DNA of 64,000 nucleotides. Source: Pseudomonas sp. RC10 (GTDB lineage Bacteria; Pseudomonadota; Gammaproteobacteria; Pseudomonadales; Pseudomonadaceae). The notes under the pieces were generated by a model, which was not told the DNA's origin, searched no databases, and saw only the letters and a list, made by a program, of their open reading frames with translations. Of the stretch, positions 36,087-44,509 are shown piece by piece; within the stretch, counting starts at the first letter, position 1; each line of letters starts with the position of its first letter. Where the stretch lies: assembly GCF_038397775.1 (NCBI RefSeq), contig NZ_CP151650.1, positions 5,146,001 through 5,210,000 on the forward strand. Direction: 5' to 3'. The translations under genes and the position numbers were made by a program.

Positions 36087-36500
36087 ATGGCGCCAGGCAG
36101 TTCCAGTCATTCCCCTTCCCGCACGAGTCGGTCCCGGCTCGTGCGGTTTCTGCTGCAGGGTGTCGGCTGGCTGAGTGTGGCGCTCGGCGTGATCGGGATT
36201 TTTCTTCCCGTCTTGCCGACGACGCCTTTTCTTCTCCTGGCGGCCGCCTGCTTCGCCCGCAGCTCTCCCCGTTTTTATCATTGGCTGGTCGATCACCCTC
36301 GGCTCGGTCCGTGGATTCGTGGGTATCTGGAGGGGGACGGGATTCCGCTGAAGGGCAAGGTCTATGCGATCGGTTTGATGTGGCTGAGCATCGGGTTTTC
36401 GTGCTGGCTGGTGCCGATGATTTGGGCGCGGGTCGGGATGGTGGTGTGCGCGGTGGGGGTGTCGGTTTATATCGCGAGGCAGAAGACGTTGAAGCGGTAA
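36087..36500 (+). CDS. DUF454 family inner membrane protein (YbaN)
   Basis: The 137-residue protein has a short basic N-terminus and three hydrophobic helices. The DUF454 signature is clear: VGWLSVALGVIGIFLPVLPT and TPFLLLAAACFARSSPRFYH, then a C-terminal hydrophobic hairpin. The function is unknown. It overlaps no neighbour and is probably translated with the UPF0149 gene. Confidence 0.88.
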   Translation: MAPGSSSHSPSRTSRSRLVRFLLQGVGWLSVALGVIGIFLPVLPTTPFLLLAAACFARSSPRFYHWLVDHPRLGPWIRGYLEGDGIPLKGKVYAIGLMWLSIGFSCWLVPMIWARVGMVVCAVGVSVYIARQKTLKR

Positions 36501-36504
36501 AGGC

Positions 36505-36570
36505 GGCGGTACGTCCGGTACATCTCCATCGCCTGAACCTCTTCGCGAATGAATTCGCTCCCACAGGGGT
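36505..36570. repeat. REP-like half element
   Basis: Only one arm (TTCGCGAATGAATTCGCTCC, about 36543-36562) is clear. The preceding GCGGCGGTACGTCCGGTACAT matches the spacer of the full element at 36664, so this looks like a shortened copy. Confidence 0.6.
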
Positions 36571-36663
36571 GTTGCGGCGCGTTTGAATCCTGTGAACGAC
36601 ACAATCCCGCCTCAGCAGCACCGCTACAGACTGCACAACCCTTGAACCCTGCGCAGTCTCCAC

Positions 36664-36757
36664 TGTGGGAGCGAATTCATTCGCGAAGGCGGCGGTACGT
36701 CCGATGCATCTCCATCGCCTGCCCATCCGTTCGCGAATGAATTCGCCCCTACAGAGG
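36664..36757. repeat. REP-like inverted pair
   Basis: TGGGAGCGAATTCATTCGCG and CGCGAATGAATTCGCCCCTA face each other. The spacer GGCGGCGGTACGTCCGATGC is shared with other copies. It lies between the DUF454 gene and the 3' end of the adhesin gene; no terminator is obvious. Confidence 0.78.
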
Positions 36758-36832
36758 TGTTGCAGCGTGGCTGAATGGTGCGGTGTTCAAGGCACACCGC
36801 AAGCCTTGCCGCCAATCCTCACATCCTGCCGA

Positions 36833-39800
36833 TCACACCGTGTCCACTTTCAGCGAATGATCCCCCAGCATCCCGTTGATAATCGATGCCGTGTCCGCCC
36901 CGCCTGCAACAGCGCCTCCGGCCCCTGGCGTGACGCCGTAGTGTTGGGCGAGGTTCACGCCGGCGAGGTCGATGGTTTGCGTTGCCGCACCACCCGCAAT
37001 GCTGCTGACGTCGATGGTCGAGACCAGCGATGACCCATTCCCGCTCACGCTGAAGTGCAGGAAGTTCTCCAGCGAGTTCGCATCCCCATGCTCGCCCTGC
37101 AACAGCTGCGAGAGGTCCAGTTTGTCGATGCCGAAGTTGAAATCGGTGATCGTGTCGTGCCCGGTGTTACCGGCCTGGTAAAGGAAAGTGTCGTGCCCCG
37201 GCCCGCCGGTCAGGGTGTTGTTGCCCGGGCCGCCAATGAGGGTGTCGTCGCCCGCCCCGCCGTTCAGCACGTCGTTGCCCAGCCCGCCATTCAACACGTT
37301 GTTACCCGAATCACCGGTCAGGTGGTCGTTGTAGTTCGAGCCGATCAGGTTCTGGATGTTCACCAGTGTGTCGGTGCCCGCCCCGCCTGTGTGCTGCGGC
37401 CCGGTTTCGGCGGTACTCACGGTCACGCCTGCCGTCGCCAGCGAGTAGTTGGCGGTGTTGTTGCCCGCGCCGCCGTCGAGCAGGTCGTTGCCCGGTCCGC
37501 TGAAGAGCGTGTCATTGCCGTTGTCGCCAAACAGCTCGTTGTTGCCCGGCCCCGCCACCAGCACGTCGTTGCCGTCGCCGCCGTGGAGTTCGCTGTTGGC
37601 CGCGCCGATCAACACGTCATCGCCTGTCGTGCCCAAGACGGTGTGACCGTCCTGATGGCTGATGTCGATGGGCGCCGTGCTGCTGCCGCCGTGGGCATCG
37701 GTGACGGTGTAGATGCTGTGGACATCCGGCGTGGTGTTGACCGCCGCCGTGTCGATGGACAAATGCAGCTCGTAGTTGCCCTGCAGGTCAGGGTCGGCCT
37801 GGTTGACCACGATCAGCCGATAGGTCCCGTCTTCGGTCGCGGTGAAGCTGCCGCCGTCGCTGAGGGTGTGGGCCGCGCCGTCTTCGAATTTCCAGGCCAT
37901 GCCCAGCACGTCGTTGGTCAGGTTGTGATCGACGGTGACGGTTTCCCCCGCTTTCAGCTGCACGCTGTACAGGTCCTGAGCATTGGAGGGTGATGCGTTG
38001 ACAGCCCCGAGATAGCCGCTGATCACCAACAGCGCCGTGGTGGCGGTGTTGCTGAAGAAGTCGCTGCGGCTGAGGTTTTTCAGCTGATTGACGTCGGTGT
38101 CGGAGGTGCCGCTGAAGTTAATGGTTTTCAGCGAACCGGCCTTGAAGTCCGCGCCGCGCAACGTCCAGCCCGTGGCGAAACTGCCGGGCGAAACGGTCAA
38201 CGCACCGCCATTGCCAGGCTGGTCATTGGCCGCCAGCGCCGCGCCGGGAATCACGATGCTCGACCCACTGAGGTTGGTGATGACGTTGTCAGCCACGGCC
38301 ACCGGTGCATCGTAGACCGGGGTGGGTGTCACTGGCGCACTGGCTTCGACGTGCACAACAAGATTGGCACCGGCCAGGTCGCCGTCGTAGTCGCTGAGCA
38401 CGTAGTGAATGTTGTCCGTCGCAGACTGCGTCAGGCCCGCCGCCGGGGTGTAGCTGTAGTCGCCGGTGTTCATGTTGACCACCAGCGTGCCGTGTTGGCC
38501 GGTCACGGTGAGGGTGTTGCTCATGCCCTCGAAGCTGCCGTGGTTCGGGCCGCCGCTGACGGTCACGCCGCCCTGATGGCTGTACGCCTGAGGGTTGAAT
38601 GTGTAGGTCGTGCCCTCGACGCTGATGGATTTGACGAAGCCCTGATCCGCGCCAAAGGTCCCGCCTTCCAGCAGGCTGCCCTGCACGCCACCCTGCACCG
38701 TGCCGCTGAGCACGGCGTTCAACTGGCCGAGGTCGGTAACGATCACCGCGCTGGTGTTGCTGCCCGTGGCGCCGTTGTAGGCGACGGGGTTCAGGTATTG
38801 GCTGCTGATGTCAGTGCCGACGCCAATCGCGAAAGCGTTGATGCCGTGACTGTCGAGGAAGTGGGTCCAGACGACTTCTTCGCTCGGGCTGATGCCGTCG
38901 CCGCGCCCCGGATTCGGCACATGGCTCGGATCGGAATGCTGTGGCGATACGGTCGGGTTGCCGTCCGAGAAGAAGTACGCCAGGTTCTGTGCCCCGGCGA
39001 GTGCGCCCTTCTGCACGAACGCGGTTTGCGCAGACGCCAGCGCCGCGTCGTAGTTGGTGCCGTTGCCGGCGGTGATCGCGTTGACCATGTTCTTGGCCGT
39101 GGCCACGTCGACCCACTGATCGCTGGCGATGTTGGCCTGGCTGTTGAACGTCACCAGTTGCACGCGCACGTCGCCGAGGGCTTCGTACTTGTCGAGCAGC
39201 GCGACGATGGCTTGTTTTTCCAGTCCCAGACGGGTCAGTCCGTTGACCCCTGAGGCCTCGTTCATGCTCGCCGAGTTGTCGACGATAAGCATCAGGTTGC
39301 TGTTGACCGGGTCAGTGGTGACGGTTTTTTCAAGGTTTGCGGCCTGAGGTTGGTCGTCCACGATGTTGACCACGATTTGCGCCGTCGACGACTGGCCCAG
39401 CGAGTCGGTCACGGTGTAGTTGAAGGCTTCGTGGGTGACGTTGGCCCCATCGTTGGCGGCAGGCGTGGTACTCGGCGGCGAGGTCAGGGTGTAGGTGTAG
39501 CTGCCATCTGTGTTCAGGTGCAGGACGCCGTATTGCCCTTGAACGGTGCCGTTCTGCGCGCCTTCAGCGGTGAAGGTCAGCGCACCGGTGCCGCCCTGCA
39601 CCGAGTTGGCGACGCTGCCGCTGCCGGTTTCTGCGGTGGAACCGGGATTGCTGCCGGTCACGATGCCGGGCGCCAGATCCTGCCCGTCTTTGTGGGTGTC
39701 GAGGGCGCTTTCCTGCACAGTGACGTCGTTGTCGTTGCAGGCCACCGGTGGGCACGGGGCGGCCACGTTGATGTTGACGGTGACGGTGGTGGTGCTGGTG

Positions 39801-42694
39801 TCGCCGTCGGCATCGCGAATGGTGTAGGTGAACACATCCTGCTCACCTTGCGGCCCGACGTGGGACGGGTCGCTGTGGTAGGTCGCGTTGCCCTGGTTGT
39901 CGACAATCAGCGTGCCGTACGCCCCGGTGATCACGCTGTTCAGCCCGCCGATGACAGGCGTGGTGGTGTCGCCACCGGCCCGTACGCCGACGATCAACCC
40001 GTTGGGACCGGCGCCATCCGCACCCGCGGTATCGTTGAGCAGCAAGTTGCCGCTGGTTTCGCCCCCTGCCACGACGTTGCCGATGTCGCTGTGCGCTTGG
40101 GGTGTGTCGTCGAGGATCTTGACCACAAGGGTGCCGTCACGCACGTCGCCATTGGTGTCCACGGCGTGCACGGGGATTGGGTCGCTCAGCGAAGTGCCGT
40201 CGCCCTGGTTGTGATTTTCCGCCTCATTCAGCGTGTAGGTGTAAGTCACGTCGCCGGTGGTGGGGTCGTAATGCAGCACGGTCAGCGAGTTGCCCGAGGG
40301 CAGCGTGGTGGACTGCGGTGACGACAGCGGCACGCCGTGATCGACCACGACGATGCCGCCAATGATCAGGTTTTGCACGCCGTCCGGCGCGGTCACCTTG
40401 ATCGTGCCGGTCTGGGTCAGCGCATCGTGATCCGGGTGCGAACCGCCCGGCAGGTTGGCTTCATCGACCGTGCAATCGCCGCCGCCAATCATCGGGCCGT
40501 CGTTGTGGTAGACGTTGACGGTGATCGTGGTGGTGCTGGTGTCGCCGTCCGCGTCACGAATGCTGTAGGTGAAGATGTCTTTCATGTCGCCATGCCCGCC
40601 CGAATTCGGGTTGGCCATATAGGACGCCTGCCCGCTGGCGTCCACGGTCAGGGTGCCGTACAGCCCCTGAATCACGGTTCCGACGCCACCGGTGACCGGC
40701 GTCGACGTGTCCTCGCCCGCGCGAACACCGATAATCAAGCCACCCGCCCCCGGACCATCGGCCCCGGCGTGGTCGTTGGCGAGGATGTTGCCGCTGGTTT
40801 CGCCGCCTTCTTTTACATAGCCAATGTCGGCGGTGGCTTGCGGCACGTCGTCGGTGACGTGGACGTTGATGTTGCCGTCGGCGGTGTCACCGTCATTGTC
40901 CACGGCATGCACGGCGATCTGTTCGTTGTTGACCGTGCCGTCGCCCTGATTGTGGGTTTCCGCACCATTGAGGGTGTAGCTGTAGGTGACCTCGCCGGTG
41001 GCCGGGTCGTAATGCAGCACTGTGAACGTGCTACCCGACGGCAAGGTGACGGATTGCGGCGACGTCAGCGGGTGGCCGTTTTCCACGACGTTGATGCCGC
41101 CGACGGTCAGGGTTTGCAGGCCATCCGGAGCGGTGATCTTGACCGTGCCGGTCTGGGTCAGCGCGGCGGCGTTCGGGTCAGTGCCGTCCGGCAGGTTGGC
41201 TTCGTTGAGGGTGCAGTCGCTGCCGCCGATGATCACGCCGTCGTTGTGGTAGACGTTGACGGTGACCGTGGTGGTGCTGGTGTCACCATCCGCATCGCGA
41301 ATGGTGTAGGTGAAGATGTCCTTCACGTCGTCGTGGCCACCCGAATTCGGGTTGGCGACGTAGGACGCCTGGCCGCTCGCATCCACGGTCAGGGTGCCGT
41401 AGAGCCCTTGAATCACCGTACCAACGCCACCGAACACCGGGGCAGAGGTGTTATCGCCCGCGCGCACGCCGACAATCAAACCGCCCGACCCAGGGCCGTC
41501 GGCACCGGCCACGTCGTTCCCCAGAATGTTGCCGCTGGTTTCGCCGCCCTCCTTGACGTAGCCGATGTCCGGATTGGCCTGAGGCACGTCATCGAGCACG
41601 TGCACGTTGATGCTGCCGTTGGCGGCGTCGCCGTTGCTGTCCACCGCGTGCACGGGGATCTGCTCGTCATTGACGGTGCCCGCGCCCTGATTGTGGGTTT
41701 CGGGGCCTGTGAGCGTGTAGGTGTAGCTGGCCTCCCCGGTGCTCGGGTTGTAGCCGAGGATCGTGAGGGTGTTGCCGGATGGCAGGGTGATGGTTTGCGG
41801 CGAACTCATCGGTACGCCGTTGACCACCACGTCGACGCCACCGATGGTCAGGGTCAGCAGGCCGTCCGGGGCGCTGACCTTGATCACGCCGTTCTGGGTC
41901 AACGCGCCCGAATTCGGCGCGCTGCCGTCCGCAAGGTTGGCCTCGTTCAGCGTGACCTCGCTGGCGCCCAGCGCGACGCCATAGTTCACGGGCGGCGGAG
42001 GCGGCTCGTCAGGCGGTGGCTGATCCGGTGGCGGTTGGTCAGGCGGAGGCTGGTCAGGCGGAGGTTGATCCGGCGGTGGCTGGTCGGGTGGCGGTTGATC
42101 AGGCGGCAGCGTCACCACAGGCGGTTCGTCCGGTGGGGTGACGATCGGCGGCAGGTTGTCGCCTGGGCTGCCATCACCAAAGCGGCCGACTTCACCCTCA
42201 GGCACGAGAAAAGTGGTGGTAATGCCGGCCGTCGGGAAGCCCACGACCGGGTTCACCACGCCAGCGGTTTCGGTCAGCAGCACGAAGGTGTGTCCGCCGC
42301 CCAGCGCGGAAGGTGAACCGCCAGGGTTGGCGGTGCCTGCGGCGGGCGCGTCTGTCACTTGGCTCGGGTCGGCACCGGCTGCGATCAGCTGTTGCAGCTG
42401 CTGCACGTCGGCCAGTTGCGACTGGCTCGGGGCCGTGGCGTCGGGGGTGTCCACATGGGTGGCGTGATTGGCGAGGATTTCCTGCGTCAGCGGCATGCTG
42501 CTGTCCCGTCCGAGGGTCAGTTCGCCCCCCTTGGCCAAGTGCACCGCCACGGCACCGGTCGCGCCGGTTTCCAGCAATTCACCGGCGAACACCTTGTCGC
42601 CTTCGATCACCAATCGCTTGGTGCCGTTGCTGGCCACCGCAAAAACATCCCCCACGACTGTCCGAACCGTACCGATCAACTTGGCCATATCCAC
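36833..42694 (-). CDS. Giant Lap-type biofilm adhesin (retention module, vWA, RTX)
   Basis: The 1953-residue protein starts with an N-terminal retention module (MAKLIGTVRTVVGDVFAVAS). A LapG-type di-alanine site PAAG lies at residues 117-120. A Pro-Asp-Gln linker (197-235) follows, then three 246-residue repeated domains (about 237-977), a further cadherin-like region, a vWA domain with a MIDAS start (DNSASMNEAS near 1135), a PPC-like domain near 1540-1660, RTX calcium repeats (about 1700-1830) and a type I secretion C-terminus. LapD and LapG are not in the window and must act from elsewhere. The adhesin should be held in the outer membrane until LapG cuts it. The secretion genes are encoded divergently. 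Confidence 0.9.
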   Translation of the reverse strand: MDMAKLIGTVRTVVGDVFAVASNGTKRLVIEGDKVFAGELLETGATGAVAVHLAKGGELTLGRDSSMPLTQEILANHATHVDTPDATAPSQSQLADVQQLQQLIAAGADPSQVTDAPAAGTANPGGSPSALGGGHTFVLLTETAGVVNPVVGFPTAGITTTFLVPEGEVGRFGDGSPGDNLPPIVTPPDEPPVVTLPPDQPPPDQPPPDQPPPDQPPPDQPPPDQPPPDEPPPPPVNYGVALGASEVTLNEANLADGSAPNSGALTQNGVIKVSAPDGLLTLTIGGVDVVVNGVPMSSPQTITLPSGNTLTILGYNPSTGEASYTYTLTGPETHNQGAGTVNDEQIPVHAVDSNGDAANGSINVHVLDDVPQANPDIGYVKEGGETSGNILGNDVAGADGPGSGGLIVGVRAGDNTSAPVFGGVGTVIQGLYGTLTVDASGQASYVANPNSGGHDDVKDIFTYTIRDADGDTSTTTVTVNVYHNDGVIIGGSDCTLNEANLPDGTDPNAAALTQTGTVKITAPDGLQTLTVGGINVVENGHPLTSPQSVTLPSGSTFTVLHYDPATGEVTYSYTLNGAETHNQGDGTVNNEQIAVHAVDNDGDTADGNINVHVTDDVPQATADIGYVKEGGETSGNILANDHAGADGPGAGGLIIGVRAGEDTSTPVTGGVGTVIQGLYGTLTVDASGQASYMANPNSGGHGDMKDIFTYSIRDADGDTSTTTITVNVYHNDGPMIGGGDCTVDEANLPGGSHPDHDALTQTGTIKVTAPDGVQNLIIGGIVVVDHGVPLSSPQSTTLPSGNSLTVLHYDPTTGDVTYTYTLNEAENHNQGDGTSLSDPIPVHAVDTNGDVRDGTLVVKILDDTPQAHSDIGNVVAGGETSGNLLLNDTAGADGAGPNGLIVGVRAGGDTTTPVIGGLNSVITGAYGTLIVDNQGNATYHSDPSHVGPQGEQDVFTYTIRDADGDTSTTTVTVNINVAAPCPPVACNDNDVTVQESALDTHKDGQDLAPGIVTGSNPGSTAETGSGSVANSVQGGTGALTFTAEGAQNGTVQGQYGVLHLNTDGSYTYTLTSPPSTTPAANDGANVTHEAFNYTVTDSLGQSSTAQIVVNIVDDQPQAANLEKTVTTDPVNSNLMLIVDNSASMNEASGVNGLTRLGLEKQAIVALLDKYEALGDVRVQLVTFNSQANIASDQWVDVATAKNMVNAITAGNGTNYDAALASAQTAFVQKGALAGAQNLAYFFSDGNPTVSPQHSDPSHVPNPGRGDGISPSEEVVWTHFLDSHGINAFAIGVGTDISSQYLNPVAYNGATGSNTSAVIVTDLGQLNAVLSGTVQGGVQGSLLEGGTFGADQGFVKSISVEGTTYTFNPQAYSHQGGVTVSGGPNHGSFEGMSNTLTVTGQHGTLVVNMNTGDYSYTPAAGLTQSATDNIHYVLSDYDGDLAGANLVVHVEASAPVTPTPVYDAPVAVADNVITNLSGSSIVIPGAALAANDQPGNGGALTVSPGSFATGWTLRGADFKAGSLKTINFSGTSDTDVNQLKNLSRSDFFSNTATTALLVISGYLGAVNASPSNAQDLYSVQLKAGETVTVDHNLTNDVLGMAWKFEDGAAHTLSDGGSFTATEDGTYRLIVVNQADPDLQGNYELHLSIDTAAVNTTPDVHSIYTVTDAHGGSSTAPIDISHQDGHTVLGTTGDDVLIGAANSELHGGDGNDVLVAGPGNNELFGDNGNDTLFSGPGNDLLDGGAGNNTANYSLATAGVTVSTAETGPQHTGGAGTDTLVNIQNLIGSNYNDHLTGDSGNNVLNGGLGNDVLNGGAGDDTLIGGPGNNTLTGGPGHDTFLYQAGNTGHDTITDFNFGIDKLDLSQLLQGEHGDANSLENFLHFSVSGNGSSLVSTIDVSSIAGGAATQTIDLAGVNLAQHYGVTPGAGGAVAGGADTASIINGMLGDHSLKVDTV
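39765..41985 (-). repeat. Three tandem 738-bp coding repeats in the adhesin
   Basis: About 738-bp units start near 41985, 41245 and 40507, each beginning with a DG(V/P)xxGGxxCTxxEANL motif. The first unit differs most, and units two and three are closest. They encode about 246 residues of cadherin/VCBS-like adhesive domain each. Such repeats can gain or lose units by recombination. Confidence 0.82.
41990..42106 (-). repeat. 15-bp tandem repeats encoding PPPDQ
   Basis: Seven or so degenerate 15-bp units encode PPPDQ and end in PPPDEPPPPPV. They form a stiff linker between the retention module and the repeated domains. The unit count may vary between strains. Confidence 0.8.
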
Positions 42695-43109
42695 TCCCTT
42701 GCTGCATAAACCGGATCAAAAAATGTTACGAATCCAACAAAAACTGTTCGATCGGCGCACAGAAATGGCTTGGAGCTACTATCCACCGACAATTTTATGT
42801 CGCTGAATCTTTTCAAGTTTTTTGCTCGAAAAACCACTTGATCAACCGCCGTCAAATTTCCGTTGAAACTCCCTTCGCAACCATAAGACGCCCGTAAAAC
42901 GTTGAATACAGGCAATTCCTGAATTTCACCTTCGCCTGAATTCATAAAATGACATAAGTTTTTTTTGGAATAAGGGATATGAAAAAAACGTCTGAGCATT
43001 TCCGAAAGTTGTTCTTAGCTGTGATGTTACAAACCTGATACGGTTTTAACAGCACCAATCGCCGGTTTTTTGGCGTACGCAGCACGACAATTATCCAGGG
43101 AGAGTTTCC
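42695..43109. promoter_or_regulatory. Divergent promoter region of adhesin and secretion operon
   Basis: This 415-base stretch is AT-richer than its neighbours and separates the two divergent units, so it must hold both promoters. A-tracts occur near 42725 and 42960. A possible FleQ-like half-site pair (GTCAA/TTGAA, near 42850) was considered, but its spacing does not fit. No operator can be named. Confidence 0.5.
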
Positions 43110-44465
43110 ATGCGCGATTTGACCCCGCTCTACAGTGCAGTTGTGTTGGCGGTGGCCTGCGCCCAAGCGCAAGCCATGTCGCTGAATCAAGCGATTCAGA
43201 ACACCATCGACAATCACCCGGAAATTCACTCCAACGTGAACAACCGATTGTCCGCCGACGAGGACGTGAAAATTGCCAAGGGAGGCTATCTCCCGACCGT
43301 GGATCTGGTGGCGGCATACGGTCGTGAACACACCGACAGCCCCACCACCCGTTTCGTGGGTAACCACAACGAAGAAACCCTGAACTACACCCAATCCGAG
43401 CTGCGTCTGCGGCAGATGCTGTTCGACGGGTTTAACACCAAGAACGAAGTCGGACGCACCCAGGCCGTCGTCAACTCCCGTGCGTATTACTTGCGCGGCA
43501 CCTCGGAAGACCTTGCCCTGCGGGCCATTGAGGTGTACCTGGAAGTGCTCAAGCGCCGTGAGCTGCTGGATCTGGCGAAGAACAATCTGCAAGCGCACCT
43601 GCGCATCAACGACCAGATCGGTCTGCGCACCAATCGCGGCATCGGCAGCAACGCTGACAGCGATCAGTCCAAGGCCCGCCGCGCCCTGGCCGAGAACAAC
43701 TACTACACCGCACAGGTCGATCTGGCCGACGCCGAAGCCAACTTCTTCAGCGCCGTGGGCAAGACGCCCGACGAGCTGGAAGCCCCGCCGTCCATCAGAG
43801 GGGAAGTGCCCAAGAGCCTGACCGACGCCAAGCAAAGCATGCTGGTGAACAACTCCTACCTGAAATCCGCCCAGGCCGACGTCAACGCTGCCGAGAAACA
43901 GTACGAGGTTGCCAAGTCGCCCTTTTACCCGCGTTTCGATGGCGAACTGGCTGTCGGCGCAAACAACAACATCGCCGGTGAGGAAGGCCACGACAACGAA
44001 TGGCGCGCCGCCGTGGTGATGAATTACAACCTGTTCAACGGCAATCGCGACAAGGCCCGCCTCAACTCGGACGCCTACAAGACCGGACAGGCAATGGACA
44101 TTCGCAATAACGCACTGCGGATGATCAACGAGAACCTGTCGCTGGCCTGGAACGCCATGAACAACGCGCGCGTTCAGACTCCGATTGCCCGGGAATACGC
44201 CGAAACCACCACCAAAGTCCGCGCCGCGTATCAGGATCAGTTCGGCCTCGGCCAGCGCACCCTGCTCGACTTGCTGGACAGTGAAAACGAGCTGTACAAC
44301 GCCGCCCGTCGCTACACCGAACTGCGTTACACCGAGGAATATTCGATGTACCGCGTACTGGCCACCGAAGGTGAGCTGTTGAGCAAGGCGCGTGTGGTTT
44401 TGCCCGCGGCTGCTGTTGCTCTGACGGAAGTCAAGAGCGAAGCCCGGCTGCCCGACCTGAAGTAG
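43110..44465 (+). CDS. TolC-family outer membrane protein of type I secretion (LapE-like)
   Basis: The 451-residue protein starts with a signal peptide (about 1-22) followed by the TolC repeat start MSLNQAIQNTIDNHPEIHSN. Long helices and a second copy of the same half-barrel follow (DAKQSMLVNNSYLKSAQADV, then YNLFNGNRDKARL). It is the outer-membrane channel of the adhesin exporter. A GGGAGAG ribosome site lies before ATG. A 44-base gap separates it from the ABC gene, so the three secretion genes form one operon. Confidence 0.92.
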   Translation: MRDLTPLYSAVVLAVACAQAQAMSLNQAIQNTIDNHPEIHSNVNNRLSADEDVKIAKGGYLPTVDLVAAYGREHTDSPTTRFVGNHNEETLNYTQSELRLRQMLFDGFNTKNEVGRTQAVVNSRAYYLRGTSEDLALRAIEVYLEVLKRRELLDLAKNNLQAHLRINDQIGLRTNRGIGSNADSDQSKARRALAENNYYTAQVDLADAEANFFSAVGKTPDELEAPPSIRGEVPKSLTDAKQSMLVNNSYLKSAQADVNAAEKQYEVAKSPFYPRFDGELAVGANNNIAGEEGHDNEWRAAVVMNYNLFNGNRDKARLNSDAYKTGQAMDIRNNALRMINENLSLAWNAMNNARVQTPIAREYAETTTKVRAAYQDQFGLGQRTLLDLLDSENELYNAARRYTELRYTEEYSMYRVLATEGELLSKARVVLPAAAVALTEVKSEARLPDLK

Positions 44466-44509
44466 TGAAGTAGCGATGTAGTCAAGCGCGCAAGCGCTGG
44501 GAGAAGTCT

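Noticed and set aside
39765..42106. Regular repeats that could be taken for a CRISPR or satellite array
   Set aside because: They are in-frame coding repeats of an adhesin without unique spacers.
40337..42316. Long plus-strand frame of 659 codons opposite the adhesin gene
   Set aside because: It mirrors the repetitive adhesin coding sequence and has no start signal or family motif; similar shadows at 37055, 38351 and 39350 were rejected for the same reason.
42840..42865. Possible FleQ site in the adhesin promoter region (GTCAA ... TTGAA)
   Set aside because: Half-site spacing does not fit the known 14-bp FleQ box.
42942..43991. Minus-strand frame of 349 codons opposite the TolC-like gene
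   Set aside because: It overlaps the divergent promoter region and the supported signal peptide of the TolC-family gene.
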